Assembly (NCBI GenBank): GCA_019455085.1 | Contig: JACFNA010000005.1 | Location: 1-43,621 of the forward strand | Reading direction: 5' to 3' | Length of the DNA stretch: 43,621 bases | Origin: Chitinophagaceae bacterium | GTDB lineage: Bacteria; Bacteroidota; Bacteroidia; Chitinophagales; Chitinophagaceae | Shown here: positions 24,818-34,521 of the stretch, piece by piece | Layout of the letters: every line of letters begins with the position of its first letter | Numbering within the stretch: position 1 is the stretch's first letter | The notes under the pieces: model-generated | What the model saw: the letters and a program-made list of their open reading frames with translations, nothing else | What the model was told of the DNA's origin: nothing | Databases searched by the model: none | Made by a program: the position numbers and the translations under genes

Positions 24818-27800
24818 ATGAAAAAAATTATCCTGTTTATTTGTATGTTCTTTTTCTTCAGGAGCGCTATTGCTGAACACTTTGTGGTGACTTCCAGCGC
24901 AGATAGTGGCCCGGGAACTTTGAGAGAAGCCATCACAAAGGCAAACTCAAATGGGATATCGGAACAGGATTCCATTAGTTTCAATATGCCTGAATCGATA
25001 TATAATCTCAGGCTTATCCACCTGGTTACAGAATTGCCGGCTCTATCATCCAATATCGTTGTGGATGGCACCACTCAGCCTGGTGAATCGTATGGAAATG
25101 CCACAAGCGCCAAAGTGTGCCTGATAAAGCTTGACTATGTGCCTTCATTTACAATACTTAAAATTCGGGATGCTGAGAATGTAAGGGTATATGGCCTACA
25201 TCTCTATTATGGCTATTGGCAGGGATTGTTTGGTCCGCCCCCCAGGTCATCTCAATTGTATGGAATTGTGATTGAAAATTCAAGAAACATTGATATTGGC
25301 GCACCTGCGAGGGGTAATGTGATAAATGGGGTGGTTCATTGTATCTATTCTAATTCTACAGATTGCAGTGATATTCGTATTCGAAGCAACTTTCTGGGAC
25401 AGCAGGGGTATTATTATGATTCCGGAGGAGATGATGTGGATGATGTAGTGCTGGTATCAAACAATGCGATCACCTTTGCTAATGTAAGAGATATTACAAT
25501 CGGTGGGCCTGATAAGGCTGATGGTAATATTTTTGGAAATGGCGGAGCAGCAATAAGTGTGAATTCGCAAAATGATGCAGGCAATGGATTTTTGCGTATG
25601 CAGCATAATCTCTTTGGTTTCTTGTATGATGGAGTAACGCCTCTCAACTACTTTGTAGCTAGTTTTGAAGGATACATTACTATCGGAAATGGATATTCAA
25701 ACCCTGTCAGAAATGATGGGAATGGCCCGGATTACCGTATCGATTTGTTGGATAACCTAAGTATTGCCAATGCGTTTTTCCAGACTCTTTCAGGCCCGAT
25801 TACCCTAAAGAGAAATGAATTCAGAGGTGACAAAACATTTTTTTCCAGTGCCGGAACAAAGATTACTATAAATGGTTGTATCGGTGGGGTAGTGATGGGG
25901 GATGACGATGAGGCTAATGGAAACTTTCTGCATAATAATAATGGAGGTATTAATTATCCATCACTTTTCATTTATAATGCAGGGCCTGTCACAATTGGTA
26001 AAAATGTATTTGAATGTAACTCTACACTAGGCTCCACGGTGATAACTCAGTATAACCCTAATTCGTCAGAACCAATTTTCATTCAGGTCGACGAAACTAC
26101 TGCCACCTACGTAAAGGGAAGAGCCGCTCCCGACGTAAAGGTTGATTTGTATTATGATGATGACTGTTCCGCCTGTGAAGGGAAAAAATATTTGGGTACC
26201 ACAACTGCTGATGCCACCGGACATTGGGAGTTTTACGGCCCCATTACAGGAACAGTAGTAGCGATGAGTACTAATGCAGGCGGATATAGTAGTGGCTTCT
26301 CCCAACCCACCTGTGATGCATCAAATGTAAACATAGTGTATCCAAGGTGTGGGGTTAAGGGCAGTATTACAAATTTGCGGACCGAAGGGGCCGACTCTTA
26401 TTTCTGGGTAGAGCGAAATTCAGGAGATACGGTGAGTACTACCTTAGATCTTAAGGATGTTGATGCAGGATATTATATGTTGTTTGGCGTTCATGGAGGC
26501 ACGTGTACAAACCTGTTGTATTATTTCAGTCTGGATGATTACACAACCAGGGTGGTAGCAATGCCTGATGTGACGAATCCTTCCTGCGGACTGAATAATG
26601 GGAGTATTGAGAATCTAATTATTTTAAATACAACTCTTGCGGATGTCAGGTGGACAAATGATAAATGGGAGACCATTGGGGATCCGAATGATCGTAGTAT
26701 TTATAATCTTTTTGAAGGTACATACCATTTCGTGATATCAGATAAGTATGGTGTGCCTGAAGGTTGCAAGGACACTCTTACGTTCGTATTGAAGAATTCA
26801 GAGGGCGCCTCCTTACTCACTGATAAGGCAAGGGTGGTGAACGCGTCCTGCAATAAAAGCAATGGGAGTATCACCGGAATCAGTGCAGCCAATGTTACGG
26901 GTACCCCCTATGTAGTATGGATAGATTCACTGGGAAATTCGGTTGGCAGTGGGTTCGACTTATTGAATGTGCCTGCAGGAAAGTATAGGATGAAATTCAA
27001 AGATGAGAAGGCGGGATGTGATACTGTACTCACAGATTATTACCTGATCGCTGATCAGGGCGCTATTAAAATTGATACAACCCGGATGGTTGTTGGTGAG
27101 AGTAATTGTAGCTCAAATACGGGAAGTATAACCGGTATTCAGGTGGTGAATGGGGGACAATATTCCTGGTTTGATGTGTCGGATGGCAGGCTGGTAAGTA
27201 ATATGCTGCAAGTGCATGGCCTGGAGGCAGGAGTATATCAACTCGTTGTAAATAACGCAGACGGATGTACGGCAGAAATAAAGGTAAATGTGCCACAGTC
27301 TGTTTTTGATGCGATTGGAGTTACGGCTGCCAATGTAAAGGATGCTTATTGTGGTGAAAGCAATGGAAGTATTGAAGTGTTAGGATTTACAAAGTCCACA
27401 GATGGTTACACCTTCAGATGGATAGATAGTGCCTCAAATAATTTGTTAGGGGTTGCAACGCAATTAAGTGGGCTGAAGGAAGGAACCTATTATCTCTTTG
27501 CGACAGACAGCAATCAGTGTGCAGGAAAGATATCCACTGTAGCTATTAAGACTCATCCGGAACCCGTAATGGATTTGAGTGGGCTAAAGCTGACAGACGA
27601 TGAATGTGGTTTGCAGCATGGAAGTATTGGAGGGATTTCGGTTTCCGGAGTCATAAATCCTGTGTCCTATTCATGGTATGATGAGGGGGGAAGCGTAGTC
27701 GGCACAGGAGTAGTACTTAGCAATATTTCCACAGGGAAGTATGTGCTGAAAATTAAAGATGCGATGGGTTGTGAATTAACGGGGAATCCGATTGTGATTG

Positions 27801-28339
27801 GGAACAAAGATATCCCGCTTCCCACTCCTGAATATAAAGAAGTGACGATTCAGAGAGGACGTGATGCAGTGGTAACACCTGATAACCTTGCTTCAGGCAC
27901 ATTCAGGCTTTATAATGACATTCTCGGTTCGTCTTTATTGTCTGAGAACAATACCGGCTATTTTGTTTTGACGGGAATAGAAGCTGATACTACATTTTAT
28001 ATTCAGCGAATTCTCGGGAGCTGTACTTCACCACTGGCTGCTGCAAAAATTAAAGTAGTAAACGGCCTTTTTGCGGTACCTAATGCATTCAGTCCCAATG
28101 GAGATGGCCTAAATGATATCTTCAGGCTCGCCTTCCCGGTACCTACCGAACGATTTGTAATGAGAGTGTTTAATCGTTTCGGCACAAAGGTGTTCGAGTC
28201 GCATGACACCTCCCTGGGGTGGAATGGATACTATCGTGGAGAACCGCAGCCTGCCGGGACCTATACTTATACCATTGAGATTAAGGAACCCGGTAAGGAT
28301 GCGTATTCAAAGAAGGGAGTAGTGCAACTTATTAGATAG
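24818..28339 (+). CDS. Giant SprB-like surface protein with type B sorting domain
   Basis: An exported protein of about 1173 residues. From the ATG at 24818 it begins with a signal peptide (KKIILFICMFFFFRSAIA). An earlier TTG at 24764 would add an unlikely leader. The N-terminal half is a parallel beta-helix-like region (LREAITKANSNG, many NxIxG turns). From about 26.35 to 27.83 kb there are six repeats of about 84 residues, each opening with a Cys and NGSI-like turn (CGLNNGSIENL, CNKSNGSITGI, CGESNGSIEVL), as in SprB-type gliding adhesins. The end (NAFSPNGDGLNDIFR...FNRFGTKVF...WNG) is the gliding-motility C-terminal domain that directs type IX secretion (type B). It likely acts on the cell surface in adhesion or binding. 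Confidence 0.88.
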   Translation: MKKIILFICMFFFFRSAIAEHFVVTSSADSGPGTLREAITKANSNGISEQDSISFNMPESIYNLRLIHLVTELPALSSNIVVDGTTQPGESYGNATSAKVCLIKLDYVPSFTILKIRDAENVRVYGLHLYYGYWQGLFGPPPRSSQLYGIVIENSRNIDIGAPARGNVINGVVHCIYSNSTDCSDIRIRSNFLGQQGYYYDSGGDDVDDVVLVSNNAITFANVRDITIGGPDKADGNIFGNGGAAISVNSQNDAGNGFLRMQHNLFGFLYDGVTPLNYFVASFEGYITIGNGYSNPVRNDGNGPDYRIDLLDNLSIANAFFQTLSGPITLKRNEFRGDKTFFSSAGTKITINGCIGGVVMGDDDEANGNFLHNNNGGINYPSLFIYNAGPVTIGKNVFECNSTLGSTVITQYNPNSSEPIFIQVDETTATYVKGRAAPDVKVDLYYDDDCSACEGKKYLGTTTADATGHWEFYGPITGTVVAMSTNAGGYSSGFSQPTCDASNVNIVYPRCGVKGSITNLRTEGADSYFWVERNSGDTVSTTLDLKDVDAGYYMLFGVHGGTCTNLLYYFSLDDYTTRVVAMPDVTNPSCGLNNGSIENLIILNTTLADVRWTNDKWETIGDPNDRSIYNLFEGTYHFVISDKYGVPEGCKDTLTFVLKNSEGASLLTDKARVVNASCNKSNGSITGISAANVTGTPYVVWIDSLGNSVGSGFDLLNVPAGKYRMKFKDEKAGCDTVLTDYYLIADQGAIKIDTTRMVVGESNCSSNTGSITGIQVVNGGQYSWFDVSDGRLVSNMLQVHGLEAGVYQLVVNNADGCTAEIKVNVPQSVFDAIGVTAANVKDAYCGESNGSIEVLGFTKSTDGYTFRWIDSASNNLLGVATQLSGLKEGTYYLFATDSNQCAGKISTVAIKTHPEPVMDLSGLKLTDDECGLQHGSIGGISVSGVINPVSYSWYDEGGSVVGTGVVLSNISTGKYVLKIKDAMGCELTGNPIVIGNKDIPLPTPEYKEVTIQRGRDAVVTPDNLASGTFRLYNDILGSSLLSENNTGYFVLTGIEADTTFYIQRILGSCTSPLAAAKIKVVNGLFAVPNAFSPNGDGLNDIFRLAFPVPTERFVMRVFNRFGTKVFESHDTSLGWNGYYRGEPQPAGTYTYTIEIKEPGKDAYSKKGVVQLIR

Positions 28340-28343
28340 GGTA

Positions 28344-29120
28344 TCAATTCTCTGAATTTACTTCCTCCTTGTAATAATTTATTTGGTCAATATATGAGCT
28401 GTCTTTCTGAAGTGCTTCCTGAAAAAGAGCTTCTGCTTCATCATTCTTGTTTAGTTTGAGATCGACAATTCCAAGTATGACCTTATAGTCTGTAAATTGA
28501 GGGAAAGCCTTTGTTAGTATTTCGTAATACTTTTCGGCAGTAGCAAAGTCGTCGAGCAGAAAGTAGTTTCGTGCCAGTACATCCAGCGTGCTGCGGTCTT
28601 TATTGATCTCGTATGCTTTTTTGTTGAATTGAAGTGCTTTTGAGGGATTGTAATAGTCATCGCCATATTCTCCAAGATAAATCAATCCCAGAGAGTTGTT
28701 TGCAGCTACCTCATCGTTTTTGATTTTGATAGCTTTTTGGAGCTTTGAAACAGCTGCATCTGTGTTATCGGTGAGGAGATCTACATCGGCCATATTGACA
28801 AGATAGTCATAGCTTTCAGGCTTGTAACAGTTTGCCGAGAGTTTGGAATAGGCAATAGAAGAGTCGAATGCATCCATTTCATTATATACCTGAGCAATAT
28901 TTCTATACAGTATTGCTTTCATCTTCTTAGAGACCCCATTGAGAGAGGTACCGGCTTTAAAGGTCGCAATTGCGGAATCGAATTGCCCCTGACTCAGGAA
29001 CTCCAGCCCTTGTTCATTACTTCGCCGTGCTTTTATTTCTGTGTTCAGTCGCCCACAGGAAGTGAAAAAGATAGTGATAGAGAATACTAGTGTTATCCGG
29101 GTGCTGTTAAGTAACTTCAT
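28344..29120 (-). CDS. TPR-repeat lipoprotein
   Basis: A 258-residue lipoprotein. From the ATG at 29120 the signal sequence ends in the lipobox FFTSCG, so Cys is probably the lipidated residue. A longer reading frame back to 29186 would put 22 residues before the signal and is rejected. The mature part is a series of tetratricopeptide-like helix pairs (GLEFLSQGQFDSAIATFKAG, AIAYSKLSANCY-type spacing, NNSLGLIYLGEY, ARNYFLLDDFATAEKYYEIL), usually a protein-protein interaction scaffold. Its partner is unknown. It converges with the giant adhesin gene, whose stop is 4 bp away. Confidence 0.82.
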   Translation of the reverse strand: MKLLNSTRITLVFSITIFFTSCGRLNTEIKARRSNEQGLEFLSQGQFDSAIATFKAGTSLNGVSKKMKAILYRNIAQVYNEMDAFDSSIAYSKLSANCYKPESYDYLVNMADVDLLTDNTDAAVSKLQKAIKIKNDEVAANNSLGLIYLGEYGDDYYNPSKALQFNKKAYEINKDRSTLDVLARNYFLLDDFATAEKYYEILTKAFPQFTDYKVILGIVDLKLNKNDEAEALFQEALQKDSSYIDQINYYKEEVNSEN

Positions 29121-29209
29121 TATTTTGTATGTGAGTGGTTTATTGGGCAAGTATTGAAAGTTCAGATTTTTTTCTGACTTTTTCAAGTGGAAAAAAGCGG
29201 CTCAATAGT

Positions 29210-29217
29210 TACCTTCG
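29210..29217 (+). promoter_or_regulatory. Candidate -7 box for prfC
   Basis: TACCTTCG matches TAnnTTTG at seven of eight positions. It lies 72 nt before the prfC ATG. Of the sites in this gap it is the best candidate. Confidence 0.4.
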
Positions 29218-29289
29218 CGCCTGAAAAATCCCGAAAACTCAGAGCAAAAGGGGCATTCCTTCAAAGGAGTATAAATTTATTTGAGATCG

Positions 29290-30897
29290 ATGGCAGCAGA
29301 CAATCAGAAGCAGCTTAAGGAAATTGGTAAACGCAGGACATTTGCAATTATCTCGCACCCTGACGCAGGAAAAACAACTCTTACAGAAAAATTCCTCCTT
29401 TTCGGAGGCGCTATCCAGACAGCTGGCGCTGTGAAGAGCAATAAGATTAAGAAGCATGCTACATCTGACTTTATGGAAATAGAGAGGCAGCGCGGAATCT
29501 CTGTAGCCACTTCTGTCCTGAGCTTTGAGTATCACGACACATTGATAAACCTGTTAGACACTCCGGGGCATAAAGATTTTGCAGAAGACACCTACCGCAC
29601 TCTTACGGCAGTGGACAGCGTGGTGATGGTAATCGATAGTGTAAAAGGGGTGGAAGAGCAAACAAGGCGATTAATGGAAGTGTGCCGCATGAGAGACACC
29701 CCTGTAATTGTGTTTGTGAATAAGCTGGATCGCGACGGTAAGAATCCGTTTGACCTGCTCGATGAGATCGAGGACGAGCTGAAAATCAATTTGCATCCAC
29801 TAAGCTGGCCAATAAATAATGGCAAAGACTTTAAGGGGGTCTATAACCTTTACGACAAGCAGTTGCTACTTTTTAATCCCAACCAAAAAGTGTCCGACAC
29901 AGATACACCTCTGAAAGATCTTAAAGATCCTGTATTGGAGAAAAAGATTGGAGAAAAGGATGCCAATCAACTCCGGGAAGATGTGGAGCTTATAGAAGGT
30001 GTTTATGGGGACTTCGATCGCGGAGCTTATCTGGGGGGCTCTCTGGCACCTGTTTTCTTTGGAAGTGCGATTAATAATTTTGGTGTGAAGGAACTACTTG
30101 AGACCTTTATACGAATTTCTCCGGTACCGCAGCCGCGTGAAGTGACCACCAGAAAAGTATTGCCGACTGAGAGTAAGTTCAGCGGATTTGTTTTTAAGAT
30201 TCATGCCAATCTGGATCCCCGTCATCGTGACAGAATTGCCTTTTTAAGGGTATGCTCCGGCGAATTTGAACGCAATAAATATTACCACCACGTCAGGCTG
30301 AATAAAGATATCCGTTTCAGTAACCCTTATACGTTTTTAGCGAGAGAAAAAGATGTAATTGATAATGCATGGCCGGGTGATGTAGTGGGATTGTATGATT
30401 CAGGAAACTTTAAGATTGGAGATACGCTGACAGAAGGAGAAGATTTTTATTTCACTGGGATACCCTCTTTCTCGCCTGAGATATTTAAGGAGGTGGTGAA
30501 TAAAGACCCTATGAAGACCAAACAGCTCGAAAAGGGTTTGTTACAACTGACAGATGAAGGTGTAGCCCAGTTGTTTACTCAGTTTGGAGGAAATAAAAAA
30601 ATTATCGGATGTGTGGGCGATTTGCAATTTGAAGTAATACAGTATCGACTTAAGAATGAATATGGCGCTTCTGTAGAATTCGTGGCGCTTCCTTTTTATA
30701 AAGCCTGCTGGATTAGCTCCAGAGACCCGCGGAAGCTTCAGGATTTCATTAAATTCAAATCGGCCAATATTGCCGAAGATAAGGACGGAATGCTGGTGTA
30801 TCTCGCACAGAGCGAGTGGTTCCTGAATACGGAGAGAACCAATAATCCCGGTATAGAATTCCATTTTACAAGTGAGATTCACAAGCAGGATCAATAG
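29290..30897 (+). CDS. prfC: Peptide chain release factor 3
   Basis: A translational GTPase that recycles RF1 and RF2 from the ribosome after termination. It has 535 residues, normal for RF3. G1 is [13 protein letters not shown]. The switch region has [17 protein letters not shown]3 is [11 protein letters not shown] and G4 is VNKLDRDG. The C-terminal domains carry the RF3-type FQVQYRL-like region ([16 protein letters not shown]). The ATG at 29290 is chosen over a TTG at 29281 because MAADN is a natural N-terminus. The gene is divergent from the TPR lipoprotein and stands alone. Confidence 0.95.
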   Translation: MAADNQKQLKEIGKRRTFAIISHPDAGKTTLTEKFLLFGGAIQTAGAVKSNKIKKHATSDFMEIERQRGISVATSVLSFEYHDTLINLLDTPGHKDFAEDTYRTLTAVDSVVMVIDSVKGVEEQTRRLMEVCRMRDTPVIVFVNKLDRDGKNPFDLLDEIEDELKINLHPLSWPINNGKDFKGVYNLYDKQLLLFNPNQKVSDTDTPLKDLKDPVLEKKIGEKDANQLREDVELIEGVYGDFDRGAYLGGSLAPVFFGSAINNFGVKELLETFIRISPVPQPREVTTRKVLPTESKFSGFVFKIHANLDPRHRDRIAFLRVCSGEFERNKYYHHVRLNKDIRFSNPYTFLAREKDVIDNAWPGDVVGLYDSGNFKIGDTLTEGEDFYFTGIPSFSPEIFKEVVNKDPMKTKQLEKGLLQLTDEGVAQLFTQFGGNKKIIGCVGDLQFEVIQYRLKNEYGASVEFVALPFYKACWISSRDPRKLQDFIKFKSANIAEDKDGMLVYLAQSEWFLNTERTNNPGIEFHFTSEIHKQDQ

Positions 30898-30950
30898 GCT
30901 GGCTGCATAAATCCCCATCATTTCATCGTACTTCTACTTCGGTATCTGAG

Positions 30951-30958
30951 TAGTTTTG
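30951..30958 (+). promoter_or_regulatory. Candidate -7 box upstream of the secreted protein pair
   Basis: TAGTTTTG is a perfect TAnnTTTG match, about 90 nt before the ATG at 31048. It may drive the small secreted protein and the metalloprotease that follows. Confidence 0.4.
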
Positions 30959-31047
30959 CCCGATTTTCCACTCTTGATGCCACTTCTGTAATAAAATAGA
31001 ATTCTGTTCGTTTTTAGGATAATAGTTTAACCCCTAAAATCCGAACT

Positions 31048-31494
31048 ATGAAAACCTTACACAAGGGCCTAGCATTGCTATTGCTGCTGTTCACCTCAAA
31101 TCAAATCTTAGCTCAGTCTAATCCTATTCGCCAGAATGCCCTGTTCAGAGGATCTGCTGAGAAGCTGGCTGTAACAACCAATGAATTGGACAAAGCCTTC
31201 ACTGCGGCAAAGGGTACCGTTGTAAGTTTCAAATTTCAGGATCTGGTATTCAAGGGAGAGGTTGTAAGTAATATTAAACGATATGAGAATCTGCATACAG
31301 TGATTGTGAGGAGTGCCTCTCTGGACAACAGCCTTCTTTCTATTTCAAAAAGAATCAATGACGATCATACCATCAGCTATGTCGGCAGGATACTGAATGA
31401 AAGATCTGCCGATGGTTATGAACTGACTAAGAATGCAGATGGTGCATATAATTTCAAAAAAATTAAAACAGATGAATTATTACAGGACTTCTAG
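31048..31494 (+). CDS. Small secreted protein resembling a metalloprotease prodomain
   Basis: A 148-residue exported protein with a signal peptide (residues 1-22, ending ILAQ). The mature part is beta-rich: GTVVSFKFQDLVFKGEVVSN, LHTVIVRSASLDNSLLSISK, and a YVGRILNERSADGYELT segment. This pattern resembles the N-terminal propeptide-like region I know from Bacteroidota type IX-secreted zinc proteases, but here it is its own gene, 43 nt before such a protease. Its first residues (MKTL) and export signal also resemble the neighbour's. An inhibitor, chaperone or separately encoded prodomain is a reasonable inference; the family is not named with certainty. Confidence 0.6.
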   Translation: MKTLHKGLALLLLLFTSNQILAQSNPIRQNALFRGSAEKLAVTTNELDKAFTAAKGTVVSFKFQDLVFKGEVVSNIKRYENLHTVIVRSASLDNSLLSISKRINDDHTISYVGRILNERSADGYELTKNADGAYNFKKIKTDELLQDF

Positions 31495-31537
31495 CTTCTG
31501 ATGCTAACCTGAAAACACCCCCTAAACGTCTGATACC

Positions 31538-33121
31538 ATGAAAACCTTAACCACATTATTTACCTTATTGTTGTTTGCCACATCAGGATATTCACAACTG
31601 CCCAAACTGAGTAGCCATCCTACTGCGGGAGCTACGATATTTCTGGATTTTGATGGCCATTATGTGCAGGGCACACTTTGGAATTCAGGAAATCCTTTTT
31701 ACTGCGAAGCGCCGGGATTAACTAATGACCAGATAACTGAAATATTTCATCGGGTGTCTGAAGATTTTCGCCCGTTTGATGTGAATGTAACTACAGACTC
31801 ATCGGTATATCTGGCAGCGCCACTTACAAAACGTATCAGAGTAGTGGTTACGCCAAAACCATCCTGGGCCCCTCAGGCAGGAGGCGTATCATTCACAGGA
31901 TCGTTTACCTGGGGCGACGAGACACCACTTTTTGTTTTTCCTGACAAATTAGGCTGGAAGACGAAGTCTATAGCGGAGTGTTGTTCGCATGAGGTGGGAC
32001 ATACACTGGGATTATCACACCAGGCAAAATATTCGGATGAATGCACATTGGTGAATGTGTATAATGATGGTGTAGGCGGTGGGGAAATTGGATGGGCTCC
32101 GGTGATGGGTAATAGCTATGGAAGAAACTTTAGTAGTTGGAACAATGGGCCCACCCCGAATGGCTGTATGGCTGACCAGGATAACCTTTCAATCATAACC
32201 AGCATGAATGGGTTTTCTTACCGGCCGGATGATCATGGTAATGATGCCGCATCGGCTACCAAACTTCAATTTACTGATAATAACCTCTCCGGCGAAGGGA
32301 TCATAACTACGAATTCAGATGTGGATTTCTTTGAAGTGTTTCTACCTTCTGTCGGCCGATTGGTAGTGAATACAAGGCCCTTCTCTGTGGGTCCCAATAA
32401 TGCCGGAGCTAACCTGGATGTAGCGCTTCAGCTATTAGACGAAAATCATAATGTAATCGGGACATATAATCCAGCCACCATCCTTGATGCGAGTTTTGAT
32501 GTGGTACTTGAGCCTGGAAAATATTATCTGACTGTAAGCGGTGGAGGTAATCAATACACTTCGAATTATGGGAGCCTGGGTTCTTATTTTATAAATGGCA
32601 CATTCTCTCCATTCTCTACTAATCCCGTTTCAAGTATCGATCTTGTTGGCAGGCAGGATCGCAGCGGACATCTGCTCACATGGAATATCGTGTGTGATGA
32701 GGCTATTGCCACACAGGAAATCGAAGTCTCTTATGATGGAATCAGTTTCACGAAAGTGGCTGCATTAAATGGAAATGCACGGGCTTTTCATTATGATCCT
32801 GAAAGGACAGGTAATATTTTCTATCGTCTGAAAGTGGTGACCGCGTCTGACAGAACCAGTTATTCAAATGGTATCAGCCTGCTTCAGAAAGGAGTAAGCG
32901 GCTTCAGTGTGAAGGCTACTGTAGTAACCACACAGGTAGAGGTGACCGCAGTAGAAAGTTTCCAATACATCCTCTCGGATATGAACGGAAAAATTTTAAG
33001 AAAAGGCAATGGAACAGCTGGTAAAAACGTTATTAATATCTCAAACACCCCTAAAGGAATCTACATTATCCAAATGGCTGGTAATTCTCAAAGAATAACG
33101 CAAAGAATTGTAAGAATGTAA
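31538..33121 (+). CDS. Type IX-secreted metzincin-like metalloprotease
   Basis: A 527-residue secreted zinc protease. Residues 1-19 are a signal peptide. The catalytic domain begins with ATIFLDFDGHYVQGT and carries the zinc motif HEVGHTLGLSH (about residue 150), the HExxHxxGxxH form. A beta-rich PPC-like domain follows (DVDFFEVFLPSVGRLVV, then LEPGKYYLTVSGGG), then a fibronectin-like region (SYDGISFTKVAAL). The last about 75 residues are a type A sorting domain (YILSDMNGKILRKG, then PKGIYIIQM), so the protein is exported by the type IX system. The gene lies 43 nt after a small secreted protein that may be its prodomain. An intrinsic terminator follows. Confidence 0.85.
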   Translation: MKTLTTLFTLLLFATSGYSQLPKLSSHPTAGATIFLDFDGHYVQGTLWNSGNPFYCEAPGLTNDQITEIFHRVSEDFRPFDVNVTTDSSVYLAAPLTKRIRVVVTPKPSWAPQAGGVSFTGSFTWGDETPLFVFPDKLGWKTKSIAECCSHEVGHTLGLSHQAKYSDECTLVNVYNDGVGGGEIGWAPVMGNSYGRNFSSWNNGPTPNGCMADQDNLSIITSMNGFSYRPDDHGNDAASATKLQFTDNNLSGEGIITTNSDVDFFEVFLPSVGRLVVNTRPFSVGPNNAGANLDVALQLLDENHNVIGTYNPATILDASFDVVLEPGKYYLTVSGGGNQYTSNYGSLGSYFINGTFSPFSTNPVSSIDLVGRQDRSGHLLTWNIVCDEAIATQEIEVSYDGISFTKVAALNGNARAFHYDPERTGNIFYRLKVVTASDRTSYSNGISLLQKGVSGFSVKATVVTTQVEVTAVESFQYILSDMNGKILRKGNGTAGKNVINISNTPKGIYIIQMAGNSQRITQRIVRM

Positions 33122-33141
33122 GGTAGATTCATGTGTAAGTT

Positions 33142-33171
33142 AAAGGGTCAGCATAGGGGCTGGCCCTTTTT
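33142..33171 (+). terminator. Intrinsic terminator after the metalloprotease
   Basis: Arms AAAGGGTCAGC (33142-33152) and GCTGGCCCTTT (33159-33169) pair with one G-U, followed by T residues. It closes the two-gene secreted-protein unit. Confidence 0.8.
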
Positions 33172-33385
33172 AATTCGATAGGGTATTGCATCTTAACCGG
33201 GTATAATGCGGGTGTGACAAAAAAAGTAAAGGGGTTATAAACTCAATAAAGTAAATTGTGAGGTTATAGTTGTTGCTGGGAGTCTGTTATGTAAAGTGTT
33301 CCCGGGTTTAGGTTATTGAATTTTTCTGATGTCGCTGTCAGATTCCTGGTATTGATTTTATTTTTCACCGGTTAATTTTATTTAT

Positions 33386-33859
33386 ATGCTATGGCGTAGG
33401 TTTAATGGAGAACCCATCGATTTACCGATTAAGTCAGCAGTTGAGGCGGCTATCAGGCGCGAACACGAAGGGGGTAACAGGCTTAAAGTATGCATCGGCA
33501 CCGATAGCCAGGTGCGATCACACGAAACAGAATTTGCTACGGTAATTGTTTTTCTAAGAGAAGGCAGAGGCGGGTTTATGTTTATTCATAATGAAAAAAC
33601 CCTAACACAATATTCTATAAAAGAAAGGATGTTGGTAGAAGTAGCAAAGAGCATAGAGGTAGCTTACGAATTATGCGACTTATTTACCCTCTATGATGTG
33701 GATATGGAGGTGCATGCGGATATTAACACCAATCCGGGTTTTAAAAGTAATGAAGCGCTGCGCGAAGCAATGGGCTACATCCTGGGGATGGGGTTTGCAT
33801 TCAAAGCCAAGCCTGAAGCATTCGCAAGTAGCAGTTGTGCCAATAAGATTGTGAATTGA
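33386..33859 (+). CDS. YkuK/DUF458-type RNase H fold protein
   Basis: A 157-residue cytoplasmic protein. The opening CIGTDSQVRSHETEFATVIV is the first strand of an RNase H-like fold with the conserved Asp. EVHADINTNPGFKSNEALREAMGYILGMGF and KPEAFASSSCANKIVN complete the pattern of the YkuK/DUF458 family, of unknown physiological role but probably acting on nucleic acid. The length is typical. Its ATG lies 5 nt after TAATTTTA (33373-33380), a seven-of-eight -7 box match, so this gene may also have a very short leader or none. It is not visibly linked to its neighbours. Confidence 0.85.
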   Translation: MLWRRFNGEPIDLPIKSAVEAAIRREHEGGNRLKVCIGTDSQVRSHETEFATVIVFLREGRGGFMFIHNEKTLTQYSIKERMLVEVAKSIEVAYELCDLFTLYDVDMEVHADINTNPGFKSNEALREAMGYILGMGFAFKAKPEAFASSSCANKIVN

Positions 33860-33897
33860 CAACCGGGTTATTACATGTTTACCTGAACGGGATTTTC

Positions 33898-34485
33898 TTA
33901 TTGTTTTTTGGGTGGCACTATCATAATATGTGCTTTGGCAGTACCAGCCTCCATCAGCCAGGGCATTCCGGGGATCGACGGTTTGGGAGACATCCCCGTG
34001 GACTCCAGCGTAGCATAAGGCACATAGAAGGCATACCGTATGTTTCCATCCTTTAATTCTCCTGTGGCCTTGTCGTAATTTTCTTCAGTGCCATTGAGCA
34101 CGTACAGAATATTGGGTTCTTTTGGTAACACCAATTTTCCTTCGTCGATTTCTTTATTACGGATTTCCTGCTTTTGGGCTTCCGTTTTACCCTGAGCGAG
34201 CAATTCTCTGCCACGAGCCATAAAGGGTTCCAGATTGGCAGAGTAGCAGGCTACGCTGATGCCTTTCTTGTGCGGATCATCAGCCAGGCAGACCAGGCTG
34301 CCGGTACCCTTTCTGAGCGTTACGATTTTGCCGTCTTTGTCGTATCCCAGCACTGTTGCATTGTCTTTCTGGTCGGCTGGAGCGGCTTGCAGGGCGGTCT
34401 TGATTTGAATTTCGGCAGGAAGTATTTCCTGGGCATAACTGTTTTCCATGAGAAACAGAAAGCCTAAAGCCATAATGTATTTCAT
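33898..34485 (-). CDS. Secreted hypothetical protein
   Basis: A 195-residue exported protein with a signal peptide (residues 1-18, ending SYAQ). The mature part starts with ILPAEIQIKTALQAAPADQK, then GYDKDGKIVTLRKGTGSLVCLADDPHKKG. It ends with a segment that includes GMPWLMEAGTAKAHIMIVPP. The HIMI ending of the secreted part and the repeated mention of Cys/Ala-rich turns do not match a family I can name. TACCTTTA (minus, 34515-34508) fits the -7 box at seven of eight positions. The gene is co-directional with queA but probably has its own promoter. Confidence 0.7.
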   Translation of the reverse strand: MKYIMALGFLFLMENSYAQEILPAEIQIKTALQAAPADQKDNATVLGYDKDGKIVTLRKGTGSLVCLADDPHKKGISVACYSANLEPFMARGRELLAQGKTEAQKQEIRNKEIDEGKLVLPKEPNILYVLNGTEENYDKATGELKDGNIRYAFYVPYATLESTGMSPKPSIPGMPWLMEAGTAKAHIMIVPPKKQ

Positions 34486-34521
34486 GAGAATGTGTTTTTG
34501 AGCCCCTTAAAGGTACGCAAT

